6,892 nt of DNA from Rhizobium sp. LCM 4573 (GCF_001854865.1 NZ_MDDW01000026.1:362698-369589), one strand, 5' to 3'; positions 1 through 6,653 are shown, counted from the stretch's first letter. Program-made: numbers and translations. Notes: generated by a model not told the origin, from the sequence alone.

Positions 1-1253
1 AGCGCCGACACGTGCCAAAGAACGTAATTCATATGTGTGTGTATATATGAATGGCCCTTTCCAACGATAAACCAGCTTATACTTGCTATAACAGAGCCTA
101 TAGCTAGCGCAGAGAGCGCGCAGACATCATGCCAATTCTCGCGTTTTAAACGGACAAGTAAATAAACACCCGACGACACAACTATAAGAATTATAGGAGT
201 AATGGTACGGCTAGCATTTAGAGATAGGAAATCTGTTGCGTTAATCACAGGTGACCCAGCCCAATATGTCTGCAGAATGGGCGTCAGGCCTGAATTCAAT
301 GAATCAGCCAAAATTCCGGTGTCAGCAGTCGCTGTTCCATAAGACCTATACGCAATACGGGAGAGAATGTCAGATATGCTCGCAAAGATAGAGCCTTGAT
401 AGAAAGAGTTTTGTATAACCTGCAGAGCCATCGCAGCAGCGAGAGCTACACCTAAGCACGTAACATGCGCAGCAACATTGATCAGTATGGTCTTTACTGG
501 ATATTTTTTTCTTATGAGGCCATAGGCTAGGATAATTACGATAGATCCGCCTATTGCTGTAATATATTCTAACCCACACAAACATTTAATAAGAAACAGG
601 GCGCCGATGACCGCGATAGCTTTTCTATAGTGGATGTTTAGTCGATCTACGTTAGTAACGTAGTACCACCATGCCGCAACGATAGGCAGGAACCAGGTAA
701 ACGGCACCCAATAAAGGTTTCGCGCAAACACAGTTAGCCACGGCGAAAACACCAAAAAAGGAAGACCAATAATCGTACCGGATAGCCCGAACTCTTGCCT
801 AAAAAGAACCAGCAGGAATGCGAGCGTTGCGGCAAGCGATAAAGCTGTAATTATTTGTAGTAAATCAAAGCGTTCTTTTCCCGGTAGACCCATACTTTTC
901 ATTACAAAGTTGGCAAGCGAGAAAATATGTCCTTGCAAACCGAATTGTCCGCTATAAGCGAAAAACCTGCTCTCCGGAGCCTTTTGGTCAGACAGGTATA
1001 AATCGTAGACCTCATTAATTCTATTATATGTATTTTCCCCCTTGACCATAAGAAGACTGCCGGATGAGGATAATTTCCGATCGGTCTTTTCGATCAGCCG
1101 CGCCACCACCAACGCTTCACTATCTCTTTGGTGATGATAGAACCATTCGCCGTCAGCCACTTTGTAAATATTTAGATAGAACCCAGCAAATAATATCATC
1201 AAAATCGAAGTAAAAATTGCGCAACTTGAAATTCTTGAGGTGAACGTTTTCAT
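1..1253 (-). CDS. Polytopic membrane protein, probable GT-C-type glycosyltransferase (C-terminus cut off)
   Basis: Reading the minus strand from the ATG at 1253-1251 gives 417 codons with no stop to the window edge; the preceding in-frame codons include TGA at 1262-1260, so this is the first ATG in the open frame. It has a first helix (about 11-30) and then a large non-membrane loop (about 31-130) containing RDSE (43-46), which could be the acidic motif seen in the first periplasmic loop of GT-C enzymes. Further helices lie at about 133-151, 157-175, 183-200, 211-227, 230-247, 257-280, 352-368 and 378-397. ARNLYWVPFTWFLP (177-190) and a C-terminal HSYIHTHMNYVLWH (401-414) look conserved, though I cannot name the family. 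Position after GtrA and a DPM1-like GT2 suggests it transfers the flipped sugar to a periplasmic acceptor. No Shine-Dalgarno is visible; it starts 16 bases after the GT2 stop. The first 240 bases of the window are only about 43% GC. Confidence 0.8.
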   Translation of the reverse strand, partial: MKTFTSRISSCAIFTSILMILFAGFYLNIYKVADGEWFYHHQRDSEALVVARLIEKTDRKLSSSGSLLMVKGENTYNRINEVYDLYLSDQKAPESRFFAYSGQFGLQGHIFSLANFVMKSMGLPGKERFDLLQIITALSLAATLAFLLVLFRQEFGLSGTIIGLPFLVFSPWLTVFARNLYWVPFTWFLPIVAAWWYYVTNVDRLNIHYRKAIAVIGALFLIKCLCGLEYITAIGGSIVIILAYGLIRKKYPVKTILINVAAHVTCLGVALAAAMALQVIQNSFYQGSIFASISDILSRIAYRSYGTATADTGILADSLNSGLTPILQTYWAGSPVINATDFLSLNASRTITPIILIVVSSGVYLLVRLKRENWHDVCALSALAIGSVIASISWFIVGKGHSYIHTHMNYVLWHVSA

Positions 1254-1269
1254 AAGTTTTGTTCATATG

Positions 1270-2082
1270 TTATTTTGGATTGTATTTTCCGCTACTGGCA
1301 GCGAGCGCCTGCTTCAGAACAGCGAATTTTGCACCAGCGCTGCTGATCTTTGTGGGCGTTGCCTCCCCTTTTGGATAGCTGCGCCGGACCGGAATTTCAC
1401 ACGTTCGGAACCCTAATTGTCCCGCCCTCACAGTCAAATAGAAAAGTAATTCGTAGTTTACGAAGACGCTCCGAAATGGAGCGACATCGGGGTCAGTAAG
1501 ATAGCGTCGGGAATAAGCACGATAGCCATTTGTCGTATCAGTGAACCAACGACGCCCCGCAAGACTCATAAGCGGAGCATGGATAAGTCTGTTCCCGATT
1601 GTCCGCTCCAAGGGTGTATTCTCTGCCTTGCCCCCGCGCCGGTATCGTGATCCTTGGACGTAATCATATCCCTCTTCCAGCTTGCGCGCGAACTCCGCGA
1701 CGGCTTCAACATTATCCTTGCCATTTCCGTCAATCGTAACAATGCCTTCATAACCTTCGTCGATGCACCAGGCATATGCGATGCGCAACTGAGCGCTTAG
1801 CTTACCAGGACCGGTCTTAGTCAACAGCGCGCGTACATTTCTACTGACAAGATATTCTTCACCCAGCGAACCGTCCGTAGAGCCGCCGTCAGCCACTACC
1901 ACATCAACGGGAAGAACAGCCTCCTTGATACGCTGGAGTTGCCCGCGGATTCTCTCCCCCTCGTTAATCACGGGAATGACCAAGACATATTTGTGTCGAC
2001 GTTCGAAAAAAATTCGACTGTTATAAGCAGGAATATCACATGATGTTTCCCTTGCACGATGTTCAAAATTTGCCTTTGTCAT
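1270..2082 (-). CDS. DPM1-like family-2 glycosyltransferase without membrane anchor
   Basis: The 270-residue product is a GT-A-fold, family-2 glycosyltransferase of the dolichol/polyprenyl-phosphate sugar synthase type. VIPVINEGERI (35-45) is the first strand and nucleotide-binding loop, and VVVADGGSTDGS (61-72) carries the DGGSTD pair. TIDGNGKDN (116-124) replaces the usual DADxxD-P metal-binding motif, keeping the first Asp. QGSRYRRGG (143-151) is the GSR motif, and TDTTNGYRAY (181-190) is the acceptor-side TNGFR-like motif found in DPM1 relatives. No membrane helix is predicted at the C-terminus, so the enzyme is soluble or peripheral and presumably moves a sugar from a nucleotide donor onto polyprenyl phosphate on the cytoplasmic face. 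The ATG at 2082 overlaps the GtrA stop (ATGA), with AGGA 6 bases upstream. A residual catalytic domain plus GtrA next door supports a lipid-carrier role; the sugar is unknown. Confidence 0.87.
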   Translation of the reverse strand: MTKANFEHRARETSCDIPAYNSRIFFERRHKYVLVIPVINEGERIRGQLQRIKEAVLPVDVVVADGGSTDGSLGEEYLVSRNVRALLTKTGPGKLSAQLRIAYAWCIDEGYEGIVTIDGNGKDNVEAVAEFARKLEEGYDYVQGSRYRRGGKAENTPLERTIGNRLIHAPLMSLAGRRWFTDTTNGYRAYSRRYLTDPDVAPFRSVFVNYELLFYLTVRAGQLGFRTCEIPVRRSYPKGEATPTKISSAGAKFAVLKQALAASSGKYNPK

Positions 2083-2507
2083 TCAGAATCCTGCACAAAT
2101 GGGACGGTCGGCCGCCTGAATACAACATATTTGCTAAGCAAATAACTTATGAAAAATGAGAATCCGACGGCAATCATCAAAGTTTGTAACGCCTGCGAGG
2201 ACTCTTGGAAAACAGTTGCCTCTAAAGCGACGACCGAAGTGAGTCTAACCAGCAAAGTGATTAGGACAACCAGAATATAGAGGAATCCTCGTTTCGGGGA
2301 AACGTGTGCTTCCGACACGGCAAATGTCCAAAATTCGTGTAGAAAATAGTTCACCAACGCGCCGGCCATAAAACCAAAAATTGAGGCGATGACAAGGGTC
2401 AACCTAGCAAATGTTGTTAATGCCCACGCCAACGATATATCTACGCCTAGTCCAACAAGAGCAACAACAAAGTACTTGATGAAGTCTGCACGCAAGATAG
2501 ACGACAT
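2079..2507 (-). CDS. GtrA-family membrane protein (polyprenyl-phosphate-sugar flippase-like)
   Basis: The 142-residue product has four predicted membrane helices, at about 11-33, 36-58, 72-95 and 108-126, and short ends. GtrA signatures are present: FIKYFVVALVGLGVDIS in helix 1, the NYFLHEFWTF turn (53-62) after helix 2 and SKYVVFRR (125-132) at the C-terminus. The family is thought to help flip polyprenyl-phosphate-linked sugars across the inner membrane, working with a GtrB-type GT2 and a polytopic transferase, all of which are encoded nearby. I start it at the ATG 2507-2505, which shares one base with the flavoenzyme TGA (TGATG) and has AGAGGA 9 bases upstream. The frame stays open to an ATG at 2570, but that would add 21 basic, polar residues read from inside the flavoenzyme gene, which GtrA proteins normally lack. 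The TGA overlaps the next gene by 4 bases. Confidence 0.88.
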   Translation of the reverse strand: MSSILRADFIKYFVVALVGLGVDISLAWALTTFARLTLVIASIFGFMAGALVNYFLHEFWTFAVSEAHVSPKRGFLYILVVLITLLVRLTSVVALEATVFQESSQALQTLMIAVGFSFFISYLLSKYVVFRRPTVPFVQDSE

Positions 2508-3664
2508 CACGCCGCATCCTCTTTGCTGCTCTGGCCTCCCGCGACAAAATTTTCGTGTGCTTCCCGACATTCGGCGCGCGTGGTTCTTACAAGGTCGAAC
2601 AGATCATAAATATTGTCGATCTTTCCACCCAGAATTGATGTGACTCGCGACAAAGAGGGAAGGCGCTGATAAAGAATAGGGCGGCCGTCATCATCTTCAT
2701 TTTTGAGCAGAACGGTTTTCACATCAAAGATCGAACGAACCCACTCTGCATCAACCAGACATGGCATATAACGCACTCCGTCCAATATCATATGTCTGTA
2801 GCGACTCTGAGGAGTTACATCGCGTGCTATCGCATAGGGCGAGCGGGCGGCTGTCTTGTCAGTCCAGCTTGCGTGAGGAGTATATCGAACGTGAGTGAGG
2901 GAATATAGATTTTCAGCTGGATATGGCATAATTGAGAGAAACGGCCCATCCATTATCGTAACGCCATAGCCTGCCAATTGATGAGGTGGACGGACAAGGG
3001 CTATTTCCGCCAGTTCATGTTTCAAATTTGCTTCTGGTAGTCCACCTGAACGCAAAATACTGTTAATTTGCGCATAGCTAACATTGAAGACGTGTTTTGC
3101 TGTAATCACCTGGCCATCTGAAAGCCGCGCAAGTACCTGATATGGCATTTCCGTTATCGAGAGAACCTCTGTATTTAGTTGCACATCAATCTTACATTCT
3201 TCCAGCCGGCTGGACATATGAGTACGCAAGACTGAGTAATCAAACGCATGTTCGGTGCAAGTGAAAACCGCTTCAATCATTGACCCATCAAAAAGCGTCT
3301 GTTGCGCCGCAGTAGCAGGAGCAATAGGTGCTCCTATATCCTTGTACATGCGGTAGAATCGTTTAGCGGAGACCTTCGAGCGGCGCCTTGCGATGGCATA
3401 TAGCATCTCGAAATCGCCTACCACAGCATCGGGGAAATCGCGCGCAAACCGGCGATGCAATGCCATCGATTTCACTGCCGTCAGAACACTTCGAGGATAG
3501 TGGAAACCCGTATGAACTCGTGCCTGATTCACGCGCGAGGCGCGGTTCATAAGTGAATCACCCGCTTCTACAATCATTATATTGCTGGATACGGATTTTA
3601 GAAATAGTGCAAGACTGCAACCATAAAATCCGCCTCCAATAACTAGATAATCGACGGACTTCAT
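2507..3664 (-). CDS. DAO-type FAD-dependent oxidoreductase
   Basis: The 385-residue cytoplasmic flavoprotein begins with the FAD-binding Rossmann motif, VIGGGFYGCSLAL (8-20), and the acidic ribose-binding residue Glu33 in IVEAG. The next segment, RVNQARVHTGFHYPRS (44-59), is typical of a DAO-family subgroup found in sugar and polysaccharide clusters. FNVSYAQIN (193-201), at the end of the second FAD strand, recalls the NATYA-like motif of that group. DGPFLSIMPYP (239-249) lies in the substrate domain, and GGKIDNIYD (346-354) is the C-terminal loop closing over FAD. The protein ought to oxidise a C-OH or C-N bond, but no specific substrate can be read. The ATG at 3664 overlaps the upstream stop as ATGA, and the Shine-Dalgarno is weak, so translation probably depends on coupling. 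The TGA shares a base with the GtrA start. No truncation or missing cofactor residue is visible. Confidence 0.85.
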   Translation of the reverse strand: MKSVDYLVIGGGFYGCSLALFLKSVSSNIMIVEAGDSLMNRASRVNQARVHTGFHYPRSVLTAVKSMALHRRFARDFPDAVVGDFEMLYAIARRRSKVSAKRFYRMYKDIGAPIAPATAAQQTLFDGSMIEAVFTCTEHAFDYSVLRTHMSSRLEECKIDVQLNTEVLSITEMPYQVLARLSDGQVITAKHVFNVSYAQINSILRSGGLPEANLKHELAEIALVRPPHQLAGYGVTIMDGPFLSIMPYPAENLYSLTHVRYTPHASWTDKTAARSPYAIARDVTPQSRYRHMILDGVRYMPCLVDAEWVRSIFDVKTVLLKNEDDDGRPILYQRLPSLSRVTSILGGKIDNIYDLFDLVRTTRAECREAHENFVAGGQSSKEDAA

Positions 3665-4689
3665 TTGTCTCGGCCTACGGCTACATCATTACTTTCCAAG
3701 GGAGGGTGAGTTGCCGTTGCAGGCGGCACCCAGCTTTCGACATCCACGTTCAATTGATGGAAAACCTGCCCAAACATATCGACTGCACTTTGTTCGCCAA
3801 CGATGTAGTCAGAAGCATCTTCTGTTAGTGCCTCGATGATTTTTTGTAGGCCGATCGCCAACCCAAAAATAGCACAGGCTAAAAATGCTGCAGTCAGGCT
3901 TAGTGCCAAAGATGTGGTGAACCAGCCCGGTTGAACGCTCTCCAGCGTCAACCACACTGTTACAGCATAGAAGGCAAATGCCGTGGCTCCAATCATGACG
4001 AGCAAAGAAAGCAAGGAGACAAGCGCCAGAACACGAGGAGCTGAACTTACAACCAACTTTTGGATCAAGCCAAGCCTTCGCCCAACCTCCTGAAATGGGC
4101 GCGCGCGTTTCCCGTTCCCGGGCCGAGTCAGCCATTCGACGGAAAGGGCGTTATCTACTGGCGGGAATCGTAACGCCAATTGCCGGTTGGGATGTGCGAG
4201 TATCCGATTCAACAGAGTACGTGGGTAAGCCGTTGTTAACATATCTCTGTCATCAACGCGGAAACCGGCGCTGCGCCCCAATGCGACAAGAGCGGGATTG
4301 ACAATTCCATGCTGTTCTCGCCTGCCTATGATGATGACGTTACGCGAATACGCTTCTTCCATCATGAACAGGGGATCGAACGTGGAGAGTTCATCTGGAA
4401 CGGTCAACAGCACCACGTCGCCAATCGCCTCAGATGCTATTGCAACTCGAGATCGGTAAAATGGAGTACCACTGCGGATGCTCACGAGGCGCAGGTTTGA
4501 CACCTTTGATAACAATATGTCAGCGTTCCACATCGCGTCGGCGGGTACCGCAACAAGTATTTCCCAATAACGGAACCTCTCAGAAAGTAGCAGGCTCAGC
4601 CGGCCAAGTTCGTCAACGTCGGGAGCATCAATAATCTCAGCAGTGCAGCAGACAGAAACGAAAATATCTTCCCGAGGAGGAGCCTTCAT
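3661..4689 (-). CDS. GtrB-like membrane-anchored GT2 homologue with eroded catalytic motifs
   Basis: The 342-residue product has the GtrB/DPM1-with-anchor layout: an N-terminal GT-A-like domain (about 1-200) and two membrane helices (about 219-247 and 257-283), then a cytoplasmic tail of about 60 residues. The basic stretch before helix 1 and the two-helix hairpin match bacterial polyprenyl-phosphate glycosyltransferases such as GtrB. Strands VSVCCTAEI (11-19), YWEILVAVPAD (41-51) and GDVVLLTVPDEL (90-101) fall where active members carry PxYNE, DDGS and DADLQDP. The residues themselves differ: the nucleotide-binding DD pair is missing, and the DxD site reads VPDEL, although STFDPLFMMEEA still resembles the DPPE-helix region. 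The protein may be inactive or may use altered chemistry, perhaps acting as an anchor or partner for the soluble GT2 encoded at 1270-2082. Its TGA overlaps the start of the flavoenzyme gene by 4 bases (ATGA). Family assignment is inferred from architecture and strand order rather than clear motifs. Confidence 0.68.
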   Translation of the reverse strand: MKAPPREDIFVSVCCTAEIIDAPDVDELGRLSLLLSERFRYWEILVAVPADAMWNADILLSKVSNLRLVSIRSGTPFYRSRVAIASEAIGDVVLLTVPDELSTFDPLFMMEEAYSRNVIIIGRREQHGIVNPALVALGRSAGFRVDDRDMLTTAYPRTLLNRILAHPNRQLALRFPPVDNALSVEWLTRPGNGKRARPFQEVGRRLGLIQKLVVSSAPRVLALVSLLSLLVMIGATAFAFYAVTVWLTLESVQPGWFTTSLALSLTAAFLACAIFGLAIGLQKIIEALTEDASDYIVGEQSAVDMFGQVFHQLNVDVESWVPPATATHPPLESNDVAVGRDK

Positions 4690-5537
4690 CACGCATTCCT
4701 TCGCTGTATTTCAGCAACGGCGCATCGAAGTGTAGTGAGGGATCGGTCAAGAGTCGACAAGGCGCTGACCATCGTGGATTTCATCTCTATGGAATACCAG
4801 CCTTCATAACCGACATCAGACAGAGCTGTGATAACGCGGGCTGCTTGTCCAGCATCAGCTGGAGCCGGAGCAAGTTGCGGTTCGCTAAAATGGACATGGC
4901 TTATTCTCGTTGCCGCTTTCTGCGCGAACGCTTCGATGTGGTCGAAGTCCCCGTTAATGTGCATGGCACCAACATCAAGAATGATAGAAACCGCGGGGTG
5001 ATTCAACCGTTCCACGAATAAAAACACCTCGTCAGCCGTATTCAGGAAGTTTGTGCCGTAAGCTGTTGGGTTGAACTCTATGCCGAGTCGCGTCTTGGCT
5101 GTATGCGCTAGATCGCCAAGCTCATGAAAAACCTCCAGGGCTAGAGCTGCAGCCTCATGTTGCGTAATATCTGCGGGTATATTACGCTGACGGGGTGAGC
5201 CAAAAACAAGGTTTGGTATAGAGAGGCGTTCCGCGAGCGAAATGGCTCGCTTCATTCCATCGCAGAAGCGAGCCCGCCCGGGATCGCTTTCAAATAACGC
5301 TGCCCCCTCACAACCGAAGAGAAGTGACTGCATGGATACGAGCTGCAGACCCGCATCGTGCGCAATTTCACATGCCTCTGCGATTTCGTCATCCGTTGGC
5401 TCAAAAGGATCTATGCTTTTATCAAGGAACAATGCCGGTGCGATTTCCAGGCCATTGACATCGTGCGCTTGGAGCAGTGAGTAGGCTTCCTCTCGCACAT
5501 GGACGGGCCACGCTATGTTCGAAACGGCAAGCTTCAT
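4689..5537 (-). CDS. TIM-barrel sugar (phosphate) isomerase/epimerase, xylose-isomerase-like
   Basis: The 282-residue cytoplasmic protein has the features of the AP-endonuclease-2/xylose-isomerase-like barrel family, which includes IolE, IolI and ketose 3-epimerases. The first strand is MKLAVSNIAW, with NGLEIAP (28-34) on strand 2. The four expected divalent-metal ligands can be placed: Glu154 in GIEFNPT, Asp188 in ILDVGAMH, His214 or His216 in HVHFSEP, and Glu251 in SIEMK. These are the hallmark positions of active members, so the enzyme is probably functional. Typical chemistry is proton-transfer isomerisation or epimerisation of a sugar, inosose or similar polyol. The ATG at 5537-5535 shares its A with the TAA of the epimerase gene, so translation is coupled. 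Together with the upstream SDR protein and the downstream flavoenzyme it makes a plausible route to an unusual sugar; the substrate is unknown. Confidence 0.85.
   Translation of the reverse strand: MKLAVSNIAWPVHVREEAYSLLQAHDVNGLEIAPALFLDKSIDPFEPTDDEIAEACEIAHDAGLQLVSMQSLLFGCEGAALFESDPGRARFCDGMKRAISLAERLSIPNLVFGSPRQRNIPADITQHEAAALALEVFHELGDLAHTAKTRLGIEFNPTAYGTNFLNTADEVFLFVERLNHPAVSIILDVGAMHINGDFDHIEAFAQKAATRISHVHFSEPQLAPAPADAGQAARVITALSDVGYEGWYSIEMKSTMVSALSTLDRSLTTLRCAVAEIQRRNA
4697..4702 (-). promoter_or_regulatory. Ribosome binding site that decides the start of the anchored GT2-like gene
   Basis: GAAGGA on the minus strand lies 7 bases before the ATG at 4689-4687 but only 4 bases before the in-frame GTG at 4692-4690. 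Spacing favours the ATG, giving a 1-base overlap (TGATG) with the TIM-barrel stop rather than a 4-base GTGA overlap. The difference is one residue. Confidence 0.6.
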
Positions 5538-6493
5538 TACTGCGCTTTCTCATTAGCGAAAAAGTCTTGCAAGCGGCTCAGCACTTCGCTCGCAGTTGAA
5601 ATATAAGGCCCTCCGTGTCCCCAAAGGGCGGCATGCCGCGTGCGCATGTCTTCGCCATGCAAGCGAGCCTCTGTTGGCGGCATTTCTTCTCCAATTAGTG
5701 CCTTGTAGACATCCTTCGCTACAAGAGGCTCCGGCGCGAGGTGAACAACAGACAAATGAGCCTGCATCGCGACCTGGATATCCATCCAAAGCCTTTCCAT
5801 CCCATAATACTGAAAACGCGTGTCGGGATTCGTGAATTGAACTGCACTCAACCGAAGAGCCGCAACTTCCTTGTCGTAGAATGCTCGTAAGCCGGAGTTT
5901 TCAAGCGCATTCCTATCGATTATCATGAGTCCAAGCTCTATATTTAGCCTATAAATCTTGGGCAAATAATCTCCGAGCGGGGGCGAAAGGCGCTCTTGTA
6001 ACTCCTTGAAACGGGCTTGTGGGAGCATGGTTGGCATTGGATTCAGAATATCGAATAAAAAGTTCTTCTTTAATCCCGCGCCAAATAACGCAGGTAAGCG
6101 AACGATCATGCAGTTTTCGAAACGCGTCGTACAATATTCTTCGAGTACGCGGCGATTGCGGCCATAGGACAACACAGTCTGAAACGAAACTGTGCTTTCG
6201 TCGTCTCCGGCTTGAAAATCGTTAAGTACAGCGATCGTGGAGATAAGGACAAACTGCTTAGCCGTTATGCCCGACAAACTCGAAATCAGAGATTTTATCT
6301 GGATTTCATCCCTTTCCGGGAATTTATTTGCCTCAAACATCGATCCTGGTGCCGCAGCGCACACCACTAGTTCAAACTGCTTGTTCTTCGCATCCCGTAT
6401 TGTGCGGCTATTATATGAATTTGTGAACGCATGTTGCTTTAACAGGTGGCCTCCGACAAAGCCCGTATTTCCAATGAGCGCGTCCACCGCCAT
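5537..6493 (-). CDS. NAD(P)-dependent epimerase/dehydratase-family protein (nucleotide-sugar modifying)
   Basis: The 318-residue product looks like an extended short-chain dehydrogenase/reductase acting on nucleotide-linked sugars in the cytoplasm. The Rossmann glycine motif is at the extreme N-terminus (IGNTGFVGG, residues 7-15), which supports the ATG at 6493. Strand LVVCAAAPG (42-50) precedes a segment that should carry the next helix. FVLISTIAVL (81-90) holds the catalytic Ser/Thr, and SYGRNRRVLEEY (109-120) holds the tyrosine. The YxxxK lysine position is arginine here (Y110, R114). VRLPALFG (131-138) is the usual strand after the active site. The rest, about 180 residues, is the substrate domain and ends in a region with HGEDMRTRHAALWG (279-292). 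Length suits the family. The stop codon shares one base with the start of the TIM-barrel gene (TAATG). A role in making or reducing an unusual sugar donor is inferred from context; the substrate cannot be read from the sequence. Confidence 0.82.
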   Translation of the reverse strand: MAVDALIGNTGFVGGHLLKQHAFTNSYNSRTIRDAKNKQFELVVCAAAPGSMFEANKFPERDEIQIKSLISSLSGITAKQFVLISTIAVLNDFQAGDDESTVSFQTVLSYGRNRRVLEEYCTTRFENCMIVRLPALFGAGLKKNFLFDILNPMPTMLPQARFKELQERLSPPLGDYLPKIYRLNIELGLMIIDRNALENSGLRAFYDKEVAALRLSAVQFTNPDTRFQYYGMERLWMDIQVAMQAHLSVVHLAPEPLVAKDVYKALIGEEMPPTEARLHGEDMRTRHAALWGHGGPYISTASEVLSRLQDFFANEKAQ

Positions 6494-6653
6494 GTTACTT
6501 CCCTAGGTTAAACTTAAATAAGGCCATTCGTTCGTGAATAGGGGCTCAGTCATTTCACCACCATATCATGTACTTGGCGTCCTGAGCCTTTTATGATATT
6601 CCGCAGCTATGGTAGGCACCAGCATCCCTGGTCTCACGGTGGGCACCACACGA
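6494..6653 (-). promoter_or_regulatory. Intergenic leader between exporter and cluster; probable promoter region
   Basis: This 160-base gap is the only non-coding stretch of note in the window and lies just before the first gene of the seven-gene cluster, so a cluster promoter is expected here. I could not identify a convincing -35/-10 pair: the best -10-like hexamer on the minus strand, CATGAT (within 6564-6570), has no good partner 17 bases upstream. I also see no strong hairpin plus T-run to end the exporter transcript, so read-through is possible. Two 7-base inverted repeats interleave: GGCTCAG 6543-6549 with CTGAGCC 6582-6588, and ATATCAT 6563-6569 with ATGATAT 6593-6599. The promoter assignment rests on position, not on a recognised motif. 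Confidence 0.35.
6500..6504 (-). promoter_or_regulatory. Ribosome binding site of the first cluster gene
   Basis: AGGGA on the minus strand sits 6 bases before the ATG at 6493-6491. It is one of the clearest Shine-Dalgarno sequences in the cluster, as expected for a lead gene that cannot rely on translational coupling, and it supports the chosen start. Confidence 0.6.

Noticed and set aside
34..49. Short TG/TA dinucleotide tract as a phase-variation repeat
   Set aside because: It is only about four plus three units and lies within a stretch coding for a His/Tyr-rich motif that looks conserved; too short to argue for slippage control.
504..512. A-AAA-AAA slippery heptamer in the membrane protein gene (codons 248-250)
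   Set aside because: The reading frame continues normally, the codons encode a basic loop after a helix, and I see no stimulatory structure or useful alternative frame after it.
370..585. 71-codon minus-strand frame, cysteine-rich
   Set aside because: It lies in a different frame inside the long open frame of the polytopic membrane protein, and its composition is what a shifted reading of that gene gives.
1154..1266. ATG at 1266-1264 opening a short minus-strand frame of about 37 codons over the start of the membrane protein
   Set aside because: It is out of frame with the long open frame, has no Shine-Dalgarno, and its translation shows no recognisable features; it looks like a shadow.
2508..2570. 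Upstream in-frame ATG extending the GtrA protein by 21 residues
   Set aside because: The extra residues are read from within the flavoenzyme gene in another frame, are basic and polar, and do not resemble a GtrA N-terminus; the ATG at 2507 has a fitting Shine-Dalgarno and a standard overlap.
6614..6653. Possible terminator after the exporter gene
   Set aside because: The best pairing is ACCAG/CTGGT, a 5-base stem with a 5-base loop and no following T-run on the transcribed strand; too weak to call.
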